Below, in pieces: positions 60,644-64,000 of a stretch of 64,000 nt of DNA (within the stretch, counting starts at the first letter, position 1; each line of letters starts with the position of its first letter). Origin of the DNA: Brachyhypopomus gauderio (Eukaryota > Chordata > Actinopteri > Gymnotiformes > Hypopomidae). The notes under the pieces are model-generated. The model did no database searches. It had not been told where the DNA came from and worked only from the letters and a program-made list of their open reading frames with translations. The stretch is from contig NW_027506980.1 in NCBI RefSeq assembly GCF_052324685.1, positions 248,001 to 312,000 on the forward strand. Direction: 5' to 3'. Both the position numbers and the translations under genes were made by a program.

Positions 60644-61797
60644 CAGATGCTGCTGTGCTTACATAGTTCTTCCTCAAAAGAAAAACCCAACAAGCACATT
60701 CCTCCTGTTTGCTGGCTTTTGATGAAATGAGCCAATGCATAAAGGATGCAACATCAATGTCACTCACACTTTTCTGCTAGCTTGTCTAAAATTCGCCCTT
60801 CCTTCAATTTCTCACTTGTCAAGACCTGCAGGTCTTCAAACAAAAGGTCAGTTTGTAGACCCTTTTCCTGTCAAAGTTTTGATCCTTTTGTCCACCAGTC
60901 ATCGGAATGTGTATGATTTTCACCAGTTTACACAGTGTAGCTCCCTTGCCTTCAGTTGCAGGGTTATGTCCTCTTAGATAAGACGCTTTTGAAATTATTT
61001 GTGAAAATGCACCCAAAACCTATTCAAAACAGATTTGATGGAAGCACTGCAGGAGCTGCTCCAAGACGCATTTTGTCCAGAAAATGTGCTATCATGAATG
61101 CATCCATATCACCAACACACATTTACAAACCAAACCATAGGCAATAAAATACATGAGTAAACTGATTTGTGGACCTTTGTGGCACTTGGTACTGCTGAGA
61201 TCAGGATCATTACAGAGTTCAGCAATTATTTTCCCAACTAGGTCATTGATACATTGGAATCCCCAATGTTTTCTGGAACAGAATAGGCTATGCCTTTCGG
61301 ATGAGAATAAAAAAAGACTTCAAGAACCAAAAAAGAAGTTAAGCTGCCTTCAGCTGATGTACTCAGACTAAAGGGAAACACTTTAAATCCCAAGGTGAAA
61401 TGCACATGCTCAAAATTTTATCAGGACAGAGTACATGTTTTACTTTGATATTAAGAGCGATCACTAGATTGTCTTCCAGTAAATTAATGTTTTCTTCCGC
61501 TACAAAACGTTTTTTCAACAACTATAAAGAGGCTATGCAACGAAACTGAGCTGAGATGTCAAGTGCCTTTAATGGTACATTTTTGACCCCACTTCAAATG
61601 CTGCTGTTACCTGACCAGTTCGATTGTTAGTTTGCCAGATTCTCAATCTCTGGGATGTGAGATCATGCACCAGGTTTAGTGAATGTTTAAGGGTGAAGGT
61701 CTTTAGTTTCTGCACAAATTCCACAAACATAGCTCAGGTCCTGCTCAACATGTCAACATGTGGCGACAGCAAGTGCCTTTGGGGTCCTACAAAAATC

Positions 61798-61870
61798 GCC
61801 CGGCTAGCTCAGTCGGTAGAGCATGAGACTCTTAATCTCAGGGTCGTGGGTTCGAGCCCCACGTTGGGCG
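61798..61870 (+). tRNA. tRNA-Lys(CTT), unit 40
   Basis: Consensus copy; upstream marker C. Confidence 0.96.
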
Positions 61871-61959
61871 AGAGGCTGATTTGTTTGAGTGAAATGTTGA
61901 AATTTAGTTAATGTGTTTGCACAAAATACGTCTAAAAAAGAAGAGAAAGGAACATACAT

Positions 61960-61986
61960 CGTCCCTGAGTGGGCTCGAACCACCAT

Positions 61987-62027
<41 letters not shown>

Positions 62028-62033
62028 AGAGAC
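61960..62033 (-). tRNA. tRNA-Asn(GTT), unit 41, C65T only
   Basis: It carries the C65T change (A at 61968) but keeps C72. It is either an intermediate of the unit 10 class or a product of exchange, since the rest of the unit matches that class. The G49-T65 pair should be tolerated. Confidence 0.93.
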
Positions 62034-63187
62034 CAGATGCTGCTGTGCTTACATAGTTCTTCCTCAAAAGAAAAACCCAACAAGCACATTCCTCCTGTTT
62101 GCTGGCTTTTGATGAAATGAGCCAATGCATAAAGGATGCAACATCAATGTCACTCACACTTTTCTGCTAGCTTGTCTAAAATTCGCCCTTCCTTCAATTT
62201 CTCACTTGTCAAGACCTGCAGGTCTTCAAACAAAAGGTCAGTTTGTAGACCCTTTTCCTGTCAAAGTTTTGATCCTTTTGTCCACCAGTCATCGGAATGT
62301 GTATGATTTTCACCAGTTTACACAGAGTAGCTCCCTTGCTTTCAGTTGCAGGGTTATGTCCTCTTAGATAAGACGCTTTTGAAATTATTTGTGAAAATGC
62401 ACCCAAAACCTATTCAAAACAGATTTGATGGAAGCACTGCAGGAGCTGCTCCAAGACGCATTTTGTCCAGAAAATGTGCTATCATGAATGCATCCATATC
62501 ACCAACACACATTTACAAACCAAACCATAGGCAATAAAATACATGAGTAAACTGATTTGTGGACCTTTGTGGCACTTGGTACTGCTGAGATCAGGATCAT
62601 AACAGAGTTCAGCAATTATTTTCCCAACTAGGTCATTGATACATTGGAATCCCCAATGTTTTCTGGAACAGAATAGGCTATGCCTTTCGGATGAGAATAA
62701 AAAAAGACTTCAAGAACCAAAAAAGAAGTTAAGCTGCCTTCAGCTGATGTACTCAGACTAAAGGGAAACACTTTAAATCCCAAGGTGAAATGCACATGCT
62801 CAAAATTTTATCAGGACAGAGTACATGTTTTACTTTGATATTAAGAGCGATCACTAGATTGTCTTCCAGTAAATGAATGTTTTCTTCCGCTACAAAACGT
62901 TTTTTCAACAACTATAAAGAGGCTATGCAACGAAACTGAGCTGAGATGTCAAGTGCCTTTAATGGTACATTTTTGACCCCACTTCAAATGCTGCTGTTAC
63001 CTGACCAGTTCGATTGTTAGTTTGCCAGATTCTCAATCTCTGGGATGTGAGATCATGCACCAGGTTTAGTGAATGTTTAAGGGTGAAGGTCTTTAGTTTC
63101 TGCACAAATTCCACAAACATAGCTCAGGTCCTGCTCAACATGTCAACATGTGGCGACAGCAAGTGCCTTTGGGGTCCTACAAAAATC

Positions 63188-63260
63188 GCCCGGCTAGCTC
63201 AGTCGGTAGAGCATGAGACTCTTAATCTCAGGGTCGTGAGTTCGAGCCCCACGTTGGGCG
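63188..63260 (+). tRNA. tRNA-Lys(CTT), unit 41, G52A variant
   Basis: G52A class; A at 63239. Confidence 0.92.
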
Positions 63261-63349
63261 AGAGGCTGATTTGTTTGAGTGAAATGTTGAAATTTAGTTA
63301 ATCTGTTTGCACAAAATACGTCTAAAAAAGAAGAGAAAGGAACATACAT

Positions 63350-63376
63350 CGTCCCTGGGTGGGCTCGAACCACCAT

Positions 63377-63417
<41 letters not shown>

Positions 63418-63423
63418 AGAGAC
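63350..63423 (-). tRNA. tRNA-Asn(GTT), unit 42 (partial unit)
   Basis: Consensus copy. The window ends inside this unit's spacer, before its Lys gene. Confidence 0.96.
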
Positions 63424-64000
63424 CAGATGCTGCTGTGCTTACATAGTTCTTCCTCAAAAGAAAAACCCAACAAGCACATTCCTCCTGTTTGCTGGCTTTT
63501 GATGAAATGAGCCAATGCATAAAGGATGCAACATCAATGTCACTCACACTTTTCTGCTAGCTTGTCTAAAATTCGCCCTTCCTTCAATTTCTCACTTGTC
63601 AAGACCTGCAGGTCTTCAAACAAAAGGTCAGTTTGTAGACCCTTTTCCTGTCAAAGTTTTGATCCTTTTGTCCACCAGTCATCGGAATGTGTATGATTTT
63701 CACCAGTTTACACAGTGTAGCTCCCTTGCATTCAGTTGCAGGGTTATGTCCTCTTAGATAAGACGCTTTTCAAATTATTTGTGAAAATGCACCCAAAACC
63801 TATTCAAAACAGATTTGATGGAAGCACTGCAGGAGCTGCTCCAAGACGCATTTTGTCCAGAAAATGTGCTATCATGAATGCATACATATCACCAACACAC
63901 ATTTACAAACCAAACCATAGGCAATAAAATACATGAGTAAACTGATTTGTGGACCTTTGTGGCACTTGGTACTGCTGAGATCAGGATCATTACAGAGTTC

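Larger units (their letters stand above)
1..64000. repeat. Tandem array of a 1,390-bp tRNA-Asn/tRNA-Lys unit
   Basis: The sequence starting at base 1 recurs at 1391, 2781, 5187, 6577 and then every 1,390 bp to 63280. The only breaks in phase are a 1,016-bp step in unit 3 and a 5,273-bp step in unit 35. These equal the two transposons plus their TTAA duplications (4 bp each), less a private 1-bp deletion in the T run near 54560. Units differ by scattered single-base changes only, and spacer and tRNA genes look about equally conserved, which points to recent amplification or continuing homogenisation. Both ends of the window lie inside the array, so its full length is unknown. Unit numbers below count from 1 at base 1. 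Unit starts follow as (Asn gene start minus 70). Confidence 0.98.

Noticed and set aside
1-64000. The whole array as an assembly artefact
   Set aside because: Units carry distinct combinations of single-base variants, two unit-specific insertions and ordered higher-order blocks, which a simple looped assembly would not generate. The exact unit count still needs independent support.

Overview
The window is eukaryotic nuclear DNA, most likely from a teleost fish and at least from a vertebrate. The tRNA genes have no encoded CCA, carry internal A and B boxes, and match the vertebrate tRNA-Lys(CTT) and tRNA-Asn(GTT) sequences as I remember them. The other content is piggyBac-superfamily transposons and a (CA)n microsatellite. 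The exact species cannot be read from the sequence.

Almost the whole window is one head-to-tail tandem array with a period of exactly 1,390 bp. There are 41 complete units and a 721-bp partial one (63280..64000). Each unit holds a tRNA-Asn(GTT) gene on the minus strand at unit positions 71..144, a 1,154-bp spacer, and a tRNA-Lys(CTT) gene on the plus strand at unit positions 1299..1371. Each Lys gene points at the Asn gene of the next unit across 89 bp. The window therefore has 42 Asn and 41 Lys genes. By inspection 32 Asn genes match the consensus. Of the Lys genes, 23 match the consensus, 7 carry a G52A change that opens a T-stem pair, and 11 carry C56G, which hits the key base of the Pol III B box and the T loop.

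Two piggyBac-type elements, each flanked by a TTAA target duplication, are the only large interruptions. In unit 3, 3668..4679 is a 1,012-bp non-autonomous element that keeps a frameshifted scrap of a transposase N-terminus. In unit 35, 49120..54389 is a 5,270-bp element with 13-bp perfect terminal inverted repeats, subterminal hairpins at both ends and an intact 538-codon transposase on the minus strand (51479..53095). A 198-bp tandem repeat made partly from a decayed copy of the transposase gene lies just downstream of its stop. A 42-bp tandem repeat, nine copies in an A-B-B order, lies just upstream of its start.

Shared variants show that blocks of two or three units have been duplicated (2,780 and 4,170 bp periods) and that short exchanges occur between units. 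Outside the transposase there is no convincing protein-coding gene. The many 60-110 codon open frames are the same array spacer or tRNA sequence read repeatedly.
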